Origin: Oxytricha trifallax
Lineage: Eukaryota; Ciliophora; Spirotrichea; Sporadotrichida; Oxytrichidae
DNA: 64,000 nt
Reading direction: 5' to 3'
Assembly: GCA_000711775.1 (NCBI GenBank)
Contig: ARYC01004815.1
Location: forward strand, 1 to 64,000
Position numbers and translations under genes: made by a program. Under the pieces are notes generated by a model that worked only from the letters and a program-made list of their open reading frames with translations, did no database searches and was not told the origin of the DNA. The stretch's first letter is position 1. Every line of letters starts with the position of its first letter. This document shows, piece by piece, positions 32,522 to 42,722 of this stretch.

Positions 32522-33440
32522 TACAAGAACAATTAATACACTATCAGCTCAAACAGCTAATTATTCAGCAGGAAATTTCAAATTATCATAAAATGCTACT
32601 AATTTCACGACGAATGATTTGCCAAATGTCACTTGGATTAAAATAAGGTTTAGTCGGGGTCCCCGCAAAGATATAAAACGCTTCAACTACAAGTTCAAGC
32701 TTAACCGCTGGTTCTACAGAATTATTTTCAACAGTAAACTTAAATATAGGTTTAGTATAAAAAATGAAAGCAGTACAAAGTGGTGCAAGTTAATATGATG
32801 CTGTTAATTATGGATAACTTTAATCATAGGACAATTAAAAACAAATAATTCCGCTCTATCTTGTACTTCTTCTTTATTGAGATATTTTGTTAGCCCTAAC
32901 CCAGATGTTTTAAACATACTAGGTAATGGTTAATTGTCATCTTTTAATTCTAATACCAATTAATTCTACATCTTTACTGCTGGAGCGTTATAAGCTATTT
33001 TTGATAACACATAATTAAGGCAAACAAAACAAACTATGCTAAGCACCATATCAACAACATAAAATTATGCTTTATATATAGACAGTTCTACAATATCGGT
33101 AGCTAACTCTCCTATTTGTTCAATTGTCAATTCATCAAGTTTTACCGATGGATTATTTTGGGATAATTGTTCTATTTCATTTAATAGTTTAGCGGCTAAT
33201 AGATAAATAATTAATATAGGAGGATGTGTTCAAAATAATGGATAGTTCATTATAAATTACCCTGAATCAGATCAAATTTATGCTAATTTTACTACTAACA
33301 CAGCTATGATAGTCCATGCCTCAAATAAGCATGTTTATACATCTTTCTTTTAAGGTACTATTTATGCTTAAAACTACGGGTAATATGTTCCAGGATCTTC
33401 TATCAATTATTTATAAAAATATTTAAGTTATCGCTATTGA
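32440..33440 (+). CDS. Second fibre-like viral protein
   Basis: Begins in the frame adjacent to the end of the collar gene with LIESSLAQDTATKNYVDTRT, the same shaft-type unit as in the first fibre, then NTLSAQTANYSAGNFKLSQN. After a frameshift near 32810 come beta-rich segments: SLLRYFVSPNPDVLNILGNG, YALYIDSSTISVANSPICSI, SFTDGLFWDNCSISFNSLAA, NNGQFIINYPESDQIYANFT and YTSFFQGTIYAQNYGQYVPG. No collar domain. Perhaps an alternative tip or a duplicated fibre module. Confidence 0.5.
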
Positions 33441-33444
33441 TGAT

Positions 33445-33744
33445 ATGGCAGATATAGATTTTGTTTAATTTGACTATGATTAACAGAAATGAGAAGATCT
33501 ACAAATATTAATACCAGATTCTTCTTATCAACAAAACCAACGAGGGTTTATTTATGAATAAGTGCCTGAACGATATAGATAGCAATTAATTGGAAACGCT
33601 GTAACTATTGATATTACTAAAATAAAAGAAGACTTATTACAATATCATGAACAATAAATTAGAGAACTAAAACAATTAGTCAAATAATAATCTTAATTAA
33701 TCAGCCAATTAGAGCAAAGAATAATAACACTCGAAAATTAATGA
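33445..33744 (+). pseudogene. Small coiled-coil viral protein with an internal TGA
   Basis: A 99-codon ciliate-code frame: MADIDFVQFDYDQQK, then TGA (33490-33492), then EDLQILIPDSSYQQNQRGFI, VPERYRQQLIGNAVTIDITK and a C-terminal leucine-zipper-like coil (EQQIRELKQLVKQQSQLISQ). Only this one stop breaks it. No later ATG exists, so the TGA matters. Function unknown; the coil suggests an oligomeric virion part. Confidence 0.45.
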
Positions 33745-33767
33745 TTTATTTTTCTATACTTTAAAGA

Positions 33768-33992
33768 ATGGGCTGTGGAAAATCCATCGAAAAGAAATAA
33801 GGATATTGTGCAAAAAGTTCAATAAGTTGTCTACTTTGTAACTATTAAGATGACTATTATCCAACTAATTATTGCTCGTTATATTTTACTATTCACAATA
33901 CAGATAAATGTTAAAATTAATGTAATGTTATATGTAATAAACCCCATTATAATTGTCGTAAAGGTCATAGTTAATGTGGATACTGTTGTTGA
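33768..33992 (+). CDS. Cys-rich protein with MGC- lipidation-type start
   Basis: Intact 74-residue ciliate-code frame, ATG 33768 and TGA 33990-33992. It starts MGCGKSIEKKQ, which fits N-myristoylation of Gly2 plus palmitoylation of Cys3, and has thirteen or so Cys (YCAKSSISCLLCNYQ; CQNQCNVICNKPHYNCRKGH; CGYCC). After the stop, a shifted frame adds another Cys-containing 70 residues (SDCYQICDKYPKCNIILENW), so the full protein may be twice as long. Zinc binding or disulfides are both possible. Confidence 0.45.
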
Positions 33993-34492
33993 GGGTTGTA
34001 ATATTACTTATTATACTTTTTAATCATCAGAATATCATAAAATATATTCAGATTGTTATTAAATTTGTGATAAATATCCTAAATGTAATATTATATTAGA
34101 AAATTGGGAATAAAAAGAACAAAGAACATAATAAAAAATTAGAATGGATAAAAAGAAAATTAAAAAAATAAAGGACTTATAAAGTAAACAAGTATTCTGA
34201 ATTATTTAATATTTTTTATATTTACTAAATGGAAGAATATATTTGTGAAATATAAATAACACCCACTTTAATATTTTTTTGATATAAACAAACAACTTTA
34301 AGAGAAGAATTTACTAAATCTAAGGTTAGAGCAATAATAATGCTCGAATAATTATTAACCATAGTTCTTAAGACTAATAATCAAATAAAAAATAATCTTT
34401 ATCCCCTTCTTTTAGTTCAGATCTTTTACCAGAATTACAAAGATAAAAAGCCGCTGAACATTTATAAAATTAATGATTTTTATATTAATTAA

Positions 34493-34850
34493 ATGAACTA
34501 ATTATTAAAACCTAGTACAAAAAAGACCAAGAAATACAAATTAATAAATTAATAAACTAGTCATATAAACTCATTTGGAGCTAGTGGATATATAGATTAT
34601 AATATATTATCTAAAAATCCAGATAAAGATGAGAGAAAAGATAGATATTAAGCAAGACATTCAAATGAATAAAAATTCTGGACAAATACTAAAAAGAACT
34701 TAGAAATTCCTTCTTACCTGGCTAAAAACATTTTGTGGAATAAACCCACCATAAATAATCATAAAAGGATATAAAGAATAAATAACATATAAATATTCAT
34801 ATTTCTAAATTGTGATATAATACCACAATATCGATCTACCAACCCTTTTA
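34493..34850 (+). CDS. Short viral protein of the giant-virus/virophage LLWxKPT type
   Basis: Frame starts MNQLLKPSTKKTKKYKLINQ. The core is INSFGASGYIDYNILSKNPD, then DERKDRYQARHSNEQKFWTN and SYLAKNILWNKPTINNHKRI. The combination of a G-Y-x-DY start, a K/R-D-R-Y-x-x-RH centre and a (L/I)LWxKPT end is one I know from small uncharacterised proteins of giant viruses, virophages and polinton-like viruses. Function unknown. The frame stays open past 34850 into the telomere-like tract, so the true end is uncertain. Confidence 0.55.
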
Positions 34851-34856
34851 TAATAA

Positions 34857-34875
34857 CCCAAAACCCCAAAACCCC
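34857..34875. repeat. C4A4 telomere-like tract
   Basis: CCCAAAACCCCAAAACCCC, two and a half hypotrich telomere units, preceded by AATAA. It is 150 bp outside the right TBE, not part of it. It could be the worn end of another TBE or of the viral element, or an old telomere-addition site. Confidence 0.6.
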
Positions 34876-35720
34876 AATTTTATTTATCCCCAAAATTTAA
34901 ATCAAAAACAATAATATAAAAACCATTTGTACAGAACCCCCATATCCAGCTAACTATTATAAATAAGAATAGATGGTAAAAGCAAGCAAGGAAGAAAGCA
35001 AGCAAATAAGCATGGAAAGAAATCAAAACCCCAAACCCCTTTATGATGTTTTTAAGTGCTTTGATTTGCAGGGAATTTGTTAGGGGTTGGGGTTATTAAT
35101 GCATGAATTTTTTAAATAAAAATTTCAATATTAAATAAATTAAAACTGAAAATAAATGTATTATTTCAAAATAAAATGAAAAAGAGAGTGAAGAACTTTG
35201 ACTATTCATATTTTAGTAAGTAAATTCTTAATTTTATATTTTTTCATAGCTTTTATCTTTATTCGTATGCTTAATTTATATTAATATCTATAAATGTAAA
35301 TTTTATTAACAGACTTTGTTAAAGAAATGCATAAATAATATATATTTGGCATTAATGATTAAGAAGCAATAAAACTTAGAGAAATTTTATCCTTTCTTAA
35401 GATTACAAAGAAAATTAAAATATTCTTAAGTTTAAGAAGTAATAACGAAAACACATATTCGCTAGAATAGAATGTTTTTGAAAATTAATAAAAAAACTTA
35501 AATATTCACAAATATTAATAAATACAGTCAAAAAATACTCTGTAATAATAACATTTTTGAAGAATTTTATCGCAGTTTTTAATTTATAATTGTCTTTGTA
35601 CTCTAATTAATTATTTTCTTGTCTGTTATTCTAGATTTCAATTTTATAATTTACTTATATTTTGTATTTTATCAATAATAGGTTTTAATGTGAAATATAA
35701 AGTATATGTATTTAATTTAA

Positions 35721-36995
35721 TCACTCAAAATGCACTTTTGGATCATGTGTTAGAGGTCTAAAGTTTATCTCTCTTTACCACAACTTTGTCTGCTCTATTG
35801 ATATGTCTAATCTTGAGTTTGGTATTATTATTGATTCTGCCATATGTTTTATTGATTTAGAGACTCTGGTTATTTCTGTAAACTACTTGATTCTTTGCTT
35901 AGCATCTTTCTCGCACCTTGTTTAGTAGTAATCGTTGCGAGGCATATCGCACTCTATCATTATTGCTGCTAAAGCCCACACATCCCACTTAAGTCACCAT
36001 TTATCCAGTCTTATCTTTAAGTAGAGTACCCTTGAGTTCCCATTACAGATCTAAGCCTTGATACTTCCACTCTATAGGCTCTGTTGAAATCGATTATTGC
36101 TACTCTAACAGGTGAGAAGTTTATCATTATATTTTCTGGCTTCAAATCTCTGTGAAAAAACCCTTACTAGTGAAGCTCTTTAATACCTTGTATGGTCTGA
36201 GTTGCTATTTATCCAAGCTACTTATGATTCCTTTGATCTGTAATGAAATCTCTTAGGGTCATTTCATAGAGTGGGAGTCTGAAAGCAACTTGATCCTTGG
36301 CAACGAGTGACAGCATCTAATTTGATCAAATAAACTACACTCTTTGAACTTTGCTTGAGTGAGTACTTGATACTCATTTGTAAACTCCATCTAATATTTA
36401 TCATCACTTAAGAGATAGTTGAAGGGATACACCTTGTATGCATATTGATGATCATTGATAACTTTCTTATCAAAGGAGTCTTCTAATATAAGGTAGCTTT
36501 AAAGTGAAGTGTCTAGGTCAATTTAGGCAAGAACAGGAATATTTTTATATTAAATTTTAATCAGGATCTTTGTGATTTCGGATGCTAGTAGTTGCGTGAT
36601 TTTTTCACACATCCTGATTCCCTAGCTTGTTTGAGCTCTAACACTTTCGAGGATTTTCTTGCTTTTCTTTTGTTTAGTAGCTTTAATTCATCTTCATGCT
36701 TTTCAATTTTTAAATCTATCTTGTGAGCTTTTAAAAGATGATTCCTTAAATCTCTTGTATGCGCTAACTGCTTATGGCACTCGAAGCATTCATACTTTCC
36801 GTCAATTTTATCGTACTTTAAGTTAACAATTGGCTTGGCTTCTCTATGCTCTTTCATATGCCTATACCAACTAGATTTATGAACGAAATCTCTCTCACAC
36901 TTCATACAAAAATAGGCTTCTACTTCTTCAGTTTGTATAGGCATTCCATTAATACCTTTCTCTTCCTCTCTGTCCCCCACACACTTGTTCAACAT
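35721..36995 (-). pseudogene. TBE 57-kDa C2H2 zinc-finger/protein-kinase protein, frameshifted
   Basis: Starts MLNKCVGDREEEKGINGMPI. Two intact C2H2 fingers: YFCMKCERDFVHKSSWYRHM and ECFECHKQLAHTRDLRNHL. After a frame change near 36590 a linker follows (LASEITKILIKIQYKNIPVL), then a kinase domain with VAFRLPLYEMTLRDFITDQ, catalytic loop FFHRDLKPENIMINF and IIDFNRAYRV (DFG replaced by DFN). It closes with AAIMIECDMPRNDYY and DPKVHFE, TGA 35721-35723. Three small indels break the frame. HRD-K-N is intact but DFN, which should bind magnesium, is unusual in both TBE copies, so it may be a family trait. Finger plus kinase in one protein suggests DNA-bound signalling during excision; unproven. Confidence 0.8.
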
Positions 36996-37700
36996 TTATT
37001 ATCTATTATTAATTTCTATTTTAATAACAAAGACCTCAAGTGATAGCTCTGGTAGCTCCTTGTGAAAGTTCATCTCACAGCTATCACACTTTTTATTGCT
37101 GCCAAAGGTAAGTCTCATTTAGTTTGATGGAAGTGCTGTTGTATTACTTAAAATTTTAGCGCTCATATTTAAATTTGAATTTAAAATTATAAAACTGCCT
37201 CTATAACTGAGAGCTTATATAAGAGCTTTGCATGCCTACAAGTTTCAAGGGAATTTTAAGAGTATAAGAGAAGAAATATGAGCGCTAAGAGACGATCCAG
37301 CTCTAAATATAGATGAGAAAGTAACCATTTTTATTATCAATAATAAGTTTATTATAGCACGTACCGAATTAGGAGGTGCACCTAATTAAGTACGTACGGT
37401 ATTTTATGGTTTTATGATTAAATTTAGGGTGCTCCTAATTAAGTACTAGCATTAGAAGCTGCTCCTAATTAAGTCTTACCAATTTAAATTAAAAAAATAT
37501 GTAACTATAACAGTAGAAATTGAATTCAATCTCTCAAGTTTGAAACCAGTTTTCAAAATCTTCTCCATATCCTACTCAGATTTTGACCTCATATAGGATG
37601 CCCATATTTAATAGTAAATTTATCAGAGGTATATAATTGAAATCAATAAAAATCTTAAATTTGAATATCATATCTTAGATCTGTAAACAAGATAGAGTCA
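36996..37700. promoter_or_regulatory. Divergent TBE intergenic region, palindromic motifs
   Basis: TTAGGAGGTGCACCTAA at 37369-37385 (core AGGTGCACCT is a perfect palindrome), TTAGGGTGCTCCTAA at 37434-37448 and GCTGCTCCTAATTAAG near 37464. Same motif family and same gene gap as in the left TBE, and kept although the rest of the gap has diverged. Candidate protein-binding sites for divergent promoters. Confidence 0.5.
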
Positions 37701-38478
37701 ATGAATGATACAATTAAAAGAGTGCAAGCACAAGAATTGATTCAAAAATTTAGAAGCAATAATGATTTGCACCACAACCTGGTGCAGCAAGCCAATGAAC
37801 TCATAGTAGATTATCTTTATTATGTAGTTCTTTTGTTCCTGCCAACGATGGAGGGAACTAAAATATCATTTCTAAGAGCGATACTCTGTGAAGAGAAGAA
37901 AGCATTTTAAACTTAAAGTTTAAAGTTTGCAGAGATTCCAAACTATCCAGAATTCTTAGTGACTAACTATATGATGATGCTATGAATGACCCAAAGGTTT
38001 TGCAGTACCTGCATACTAAGAAGCAGTTGTCAAATAATCTACCTAAAGGAAACTATTTCTTTGGCATACTGGCTACAATTAAAGGTCATTGCTTGAAAGA
38101 AATTATTCAAGAATCTCATAAGAAAAGGTACAGCATCTCTTCAGAAGATAAGGACAAACAAGGGATCAAGATAAGTGAGAGCTGGCTATCAGAGCTACAG
38201 AAGCACCATTATATTTCAAGTGAGATTTGTAGCTTAACTCTTTAGAAAAATCTAGAACTTGAATCTTTTTTATGAAGGAACAGAGCAAGCTTCACAGAGA
38301 GCGAAAGTCACAGACAAAGTATGAAGTTAGCAAGAGACTTTATTAAAATATTTAGCCTCTAGAGTCAATGAACATAGAAGGTGGAGCTGGGAGCAAGAGA
38401 AGAAACATAGATTCAAGCAAGCTTTAAGAGAAAGAAAAGAAAGAGAAGCCAGCTCCCTCTAAAGAATTTTAAATGTGA
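37701..38478 (+). CDS. TBE 22-kDa protein, frameshifted
   Basis: MNDTIKRVQAQELIQKFRSN, then LLFLPTMEGTKISFLRAILC, EEKKAFQ, EIPNYPEFLVTN; a frame change near 37975 leads to NDPKVLQYLHTKKQLSNNLP, NYFFGILATIKGHCLKEIIQ and ISESWLSELQKHHYIS; a second near 38250 leads to a basic tail (MNIEGGAGSKRRNIDSSKLQ) and TGA 38476-38478. About 255 residues if joined. No known fold. The other copy matches through the central and C-terminal parts. Confidence 0.65.
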
Positions 38479-38487
38479 CATATATAT

Positions 38488-39552
38488 TCATTAAGTTAAC
38501 CACAAAACTTATTTGTATACATTCACTCTCCCTTCTTTAGCACACTTTTAAGCCAACTAATTATCTACTCTCTTCACTGAGCTTTTAATAAAGTCTACTG
38601 TATCTATAGGTAGGTCATACATCAAGTAGTATAGAAGCAGTTTCTTGTAATGACCTTTTAGTATACCCCAGTAGATTTCAATTCCATTAAACTATGGACT
38701 GTAAGGTACGTTGAACATTGGCGTTATTCTAAATTGTTCATAACTCTTCCTTGTATCTTTTGTCTTATGAACTGAAAGATTATCAACAAACAGTATAATC
38801 TCTTATTCAGGGTACTTCTCTCTCAGCTGCTCTAAGAACTTAATATACTGCTCTGTCTTAATAGAGCGAGGATGAATAACATAAGTTTCTAAACCAGCAT
38901 CCTCGCTAATACCTCCAAGAATTGCCATTGTTTATACCTTGACTTTCTAGTCATATACTTCTATATTACTATGCCTCTTATACCAAGACTTCTAGATGAA
39001 AGTGTTGAAGGTAAACACAGCCTCGTCAGCATGTATAAACTTAATATTATTCTATTAGGCTCTCTGCATTTAATTATAAATATAATTTAGGTTATTGTTG
39101 TAAAATGGCAGAGTGAAATCAATTACTCTCTTGATACGATTTACACCTTTATAAGAGATACTATTTCGTTTATAAATGTTTGCAACAGACTAAGCAGAGA
39201 TCTTCAACTCAGGGAACTGGCGGTGAAACATAAGTGCTCGTTGGTCGAGAGAGAAGTGAGCCCAATACTTCAAGGTTTTCTCATTGATAAGATAGTCAAT
39301 ATGCTTCTATTAAAACTTTGACTTCCTCTAAGGCTAAGAATTCAGCTATTATTGCTTTAGTTATACTGCTACAAGGCAGTAGGAGCGAACAGTTGAAGGA
39401 CTTCGCTTTAAGAGCAGTGCAATTGACTTATAAAAGAGTAGTTGTTTGACTTATTCACTGTATATATCACATCCATAGCGCAGTTTAAACACTAAATCTA
39501 TATACTCTTCATAATGAATAGACCCCAAAAGCTAGCTATTTTTGTCTCGCAT
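38488..39552 (-). CDS. TBE transposase, intact (Tc1/mariner-IS630 type)
   Basis: A 354-residue uninterrupted frame in ciliate code (about twenty TAA/TAG as Gln, stop TGA 38488-38490), starting MRDKNSQLLGSIHYEEYIDL. N-terminal helix-turn-helix region over about 1-100; then the catalytic triad: Asp in NNIKFIHADEAVF, Asp in IILFVDNLSVHKTKDT, Glu in VPYSPQFNGIEIYWGILK, the last two about 35 residues apart. TBE transposases are required for germline DNA elimination in Oxytricha, so an intact copy fits selection on function. The only TBE gene here with no frame break. Confidence 0.85.
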
Positions 39553-39587
39553 TTAATTAATAAGAACCTCATTAAAGGGTTTTGAAT

Positions 39588-40331
39588 GAAGCAAGCAAGC
39601 AGCCATGGAAAGGAAGGAGTCAAGGAAGTCAAGTTAAAAAGGAAGGAAGCAATGAAAGAAATGAAAGAAGCAAGGAAGGAAATTAATGAAATTGAATCTG
39701 GCATTGATCTTTTAAGCTTGATTCATAGATTTATGGTATTTAATAATTTAGCGAGAAGCAAAGGGCAGAAATATTAACTTAAATATATATCAAACATGTA
39801 GAGGAAGAGAAAGACTAGCTTCCAATCGAATATATTAAAACGTATTAATTTGAAGACTGCTATTATTTTACTCAACATAACAAAGCTTGAAGAGACATCT
39901 TCAAAAACTATATATTTGCAAAGTCAATATATTTCAAGCCTGATTTAAATTGATGAAAAATAATAATTTTCAGCTTATATGAAGTCTTATGCTCACTTTG
40001 CAAAAGTTAAGAAACATTAATTCATACAACAAGAACATCTCATTGAGTTCTTCATTCTAAGAAAAAAAAAATTAATAACTTTTAACAGCAAAAGAAAATC
40101 AAATTCTCTTTGGACTTAAATAGAAAAAAGAGAAGCTCAAGAGACATAGAAGTTTAGAATCAATGGACTACCTTGCAGAAAAAACTATTTTAGCATTCTT
40201 CTAATAGAAAGCAATAATATTTCTGCATTTCATAAAAGTCATGTAAGTTGCACTTTCCTTTACTTATTATTTTATCTTCCATTTTTAATATATATTTTTT
40301 TATTTATATTTAAATTTCATTTATTTTCATC
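39588..40331. other. Low-complexity AAGGA/AGCAAG DNA and AT-rich spacer
   Basis: 39586-39690 is rich in AAGGAAG and AAGCAAGC units; a similar run (AAGCAAGGAAGAAAGCAAGC) lies on the other side of the TBE at 34981-35003, so the TBE split one purine-rich tract. An open frame over it (KEAMKEMKEARKEI) reflects composition only. The rest holds nothing recognisable. Confidence 0.5.
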
Positions 40332-40718
40332 GCCTGACAACCTTTTCAATAATTGTCAGGCCACATAATTTTTCTAATAGTTTTAAGCAGTATAATTATC
40401 AATTTTTTAAATTTATTCGTTCACTCTTAAGATAATGATTTTTCTTTATATAGTATTTTTTACTATTAATTTCCTTTTTGTTAATGTTAATTCCTTTTGG
40501 ATATAGTTATAATCCTTATGGCTTTTTATGGGTGCCTATTTGAATATTTTTTATGATATTGATGGACCCTTTTTATTTAATAGGGATACTTAGAACAATG
40601 TTCTAAATCCTTTTCAATAACTCTTAATTACTTTTGGAACATAATATCTAAAATTACCTCGCCTGACAATTATTTAAAAGATTGTCAGGCCTGACAATTA
40701 TTTTAAAGGTTGTCAGGC
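40332..40718. mobile_element. MITE-like element with self-complementary ends
   Basis: Terminal inverted repeats of 31 bp (40332-40362 and 40688-40718) match with two changes. Each end is itself a hairpin, GCCTGACAA to TTGTCAGGC. A third copy of the hairpin unit (40661-40691) overlaps the right end. No gene inside. Confidence 0.65.
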
Positions 40719-41179
40719 CAGATCAGTATTTTACAGATTTATAGACTTCTTAACTACAGCATCTTGACATATTTCTTAGAATTCACAATTGCTTATTGAA
40801 AATATTTTAAGTTTTTAAAAAGTTCAACAAGCTTCAACAAAAGCCATAGGTAAGTATAAGAATATGTACAAGAAAGACTTTATTTAACTTGACTTTTATG
40901 AATTAAATGCTCTTAATTTTAGTAATTTTATTGATAGTTACTTGCATATTAGCTTGCTTAACAAGGCAAAGATTAAAGAGATTGATGAGTATGCATAAAA
41001 GGTACCCTTTGAGCTATCTAAATAAAAACGAGCAGTTATAAATTGAGATTGATATGGAATATATGACTCTTAGAAAAGCTCAGAGAAGAGCTTGCAAGAC
41101 TTGCTTAAGTTATTTGAAATGCTAAGAAACTTTCTATATCATTATAGATATTTCAACGATATAGTCAAATATGATAAAT

Positions 41180-41389
41180 GGAATTAAGGAGTTGCATGAA
41201 CTTGAATATGCTTATAAAGATTTGAAGTCTGAAAATGTTACGCTGAACCTATGCCATTTAGAAGTCGTAGTTATTCGATATATTTAGAGCTTTAAGATAA
41301 AAATAGTAACCTAGACAAAGGTTCTTGGAACATTTGGGTACTTCCTAATCATATAGAAATGGACTTACTAATGGTTCAGTTCAATGTGA
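41180..41389 (+). pseudogene. Decayed kinase fragment, TBE-like
   Basis: Ciliate-code frame of 70 codons: GIKELHELEYAYKDLKSENV, LNLCHLEVVVIRYIQSFKIK and KVLGTFGYFLII. Aligns with the catalytic loop to activation segment of the TBE 57-kDa kinases (GIKELHQQGFFHRDLKPENI in the right copy), but HRD has become YKD and the DFN is lost. No telomeric ends nearby. Likely remnant of a third, older TBE, or of a related host kinase. Confidence 0.5.
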
Positions 41390-41399
41390 TTTATGAGCT

Positions 41400-42454
41400 G
41401 CTTCTGATATCATATTAGAGAGTGAAATGGAAAACATGTATTACTTAGAGTCTAAGCATGAAAAAATAATTTAGTTATGCTTAAAGGCAAAAAAGGAAAG
41501 AAGATGTATGTGAAAAAATTAGGGACAAAGTAGAAATGAGATTGGATTAACGCACTCACTGTCCTCAGTAATCAATAGACACATTCTTGAGTCACTTAAG
41601 GTAGCAAGATCAAAAAGTTACCATAATGGCAAGCGAATAAAATTCTTTGATTTTAGTAAACTAAAAAACAAAAACCATCGCAACCAATACTAACCGCAAT
41701 AATACCCAAACTATGCACAACAATTCTAATCTATAAAACATCTAATTAAGAGTTTTAAAGGTTTTGATTGAGTATGAGCTAAGAAGTTTGAAAATATTAT
41801 ATAAATATTGAAAGGATCAAATTAGTTAAAAAAAATAATACAATAAGGATGTAGGAAAGAAAGAATCAAAATTGAATATTCTTAGATAATAAAAAATTAT
41901 GAAAAAAAAAAGCAAAATAGAAATATTTATGTTAGTTAATCAATAAAAATCATTTAAATTATATGAACATAAAAATTAAGAGATAATCTCAAAAGCCTGA
42001 ACCCATTCTACAAACAACAAGTCATAATCAATTCTGTCATAAAAGAAGTAATCGTATTAGAAGGTGGGTTGAAGGACGTAGTTGGTTGAAGAAATACGAA
42101 AAGTGACCATTAAAAACCTTGATTTTGTCAGCTTCAATATTATAATCATCATTATAGCTATTAGAACCATTGCAATAATCATTAGTCATTTGGCCATTAA
42201 TACTGATGGTTATCATGTTGATTTAGTGATAGAACTGTTTGATGGTTCAAGGGGGTTACAAAAAGTATAAAATTCGAAAAGAATATTTTTGGAAAATTAT
42301 AGATGACTTATTAACTAAAATTTATATGATTTTGAATATTTTGTATTAACTTTAATCATTTTTGTCAACGTATATTTTATTCATTATAAGTTTTACAGGA
42401 AAATTTATTTTTGCTATTTATAAGGTTATACTTTGAACCCTTTTTGCGCTTATT
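41400..42454. other. No recognisable gene
   Basis: AT-rich DNA after the kinase remnant. A 62-codon standard-code frame at 42082-42270 has an Ile-rich stretch but no family and no conserved neighbour; I do not accept it as a gene. Confidence 0.4.
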
Positions 42455-42722
42455 ATAAAACCCCGTAGATCAATTAAGACACTAAGATTGGGGAAAAGAA
42501 CAATTAAATTAGAAATTAATCATAATTGGCGTATAATTTTAATGTTTGGGCTAATTATTAAAACTATTGGCTCGATTAATTATCCTTATAAAATAAACCA
42601 ATCAGAGTGTGTAAAATTGATTTTAGCCTAATTATATTTAATTTCAGCAAATTATAATTAATTTTTAAATTAATTGTTCTTTTCCCCAATCTTCGTGTCT
42701 TAATTGATCTATGGGGTTTTAT
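42455..42722. mobile_element. 268-bp MITE with long inverted repeats and ATAAAACCCC ends
   Basis: Arms of about 55 bp (ATAAAACCCCGTAGATCAAT at the left, complement at the right with a few changes) enclose AT-rich DNA without a gene. The ends read AAAACCCC inward, like a single telomere unit. Flanking TA on both sides suggests a TA target. Confidence 0.7.

Larger units (their letters stand above)
15850..34850. mobile_element. Integrated polinton-like virus / Maverick-type element
   Basis: A contiguous cluster of virus-type genes in ciliate code: protein-primed-type PolB (split by a LINE), RING-like protein, A32-like packaging ATPase, candidate major and minor capsid proteins, a tail-collar fibre, a second fibre-like protein, a Cys-rich MGC- protein and a short LLWxKPT-type protein. 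The ATPase, capsid and two other genes are on the minus strand, the rest on the plus strand. The combination of PolB, packaging ATPase and capsid genes is the hallmark of Mavericks/Polintons and polinton-like viruses; ciliate Tlr elements belong to the same group. I could not find an integrase or a maturation protease, and the ends are not defined (about 15.8 and 34.85 kb). Both sides are now occupied by inverted TBEs. Confidence 0.75.
35024..39584 (-). mobile_element. Complete TBE-type transposon (right copy)
   Basis: 4561 bp. Left end CAAAACCCCAAACCCCTTTA at 35024, right end TAAAGGGTTTTG at 39584; both sides are followed by AAT (35021-35023 and 39585-39587), the 3-bp ANT target typical of Oxytricha TBEs. 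Genes: 57-kDa kinase (-), 22-kDa (+), transposase (-), the exact mirror of the left copy. Only the transposase frame is fully intact. Confidence 0.85.

Noticed and set aside
39586..39777. Lys/Glu-rich frame over AAGGA repeats
   Set aside because: A purine-rich simple repeat translates this way; the same tract continues on the other side of the TBE insertion.
40332..40724. Three spaced GCCTGACAA palindromes as a possible CRISPR array
   Set aside because: Eukaryotic context, unequal spacing, and the units form inverted repeats of one MITE; no spacers or cas genes.
42082..42270. Ile-rich 62-codon frame resembling a membrane peptide
   Set aside because: Low complexity, no family, no conserved context; composition explains it.
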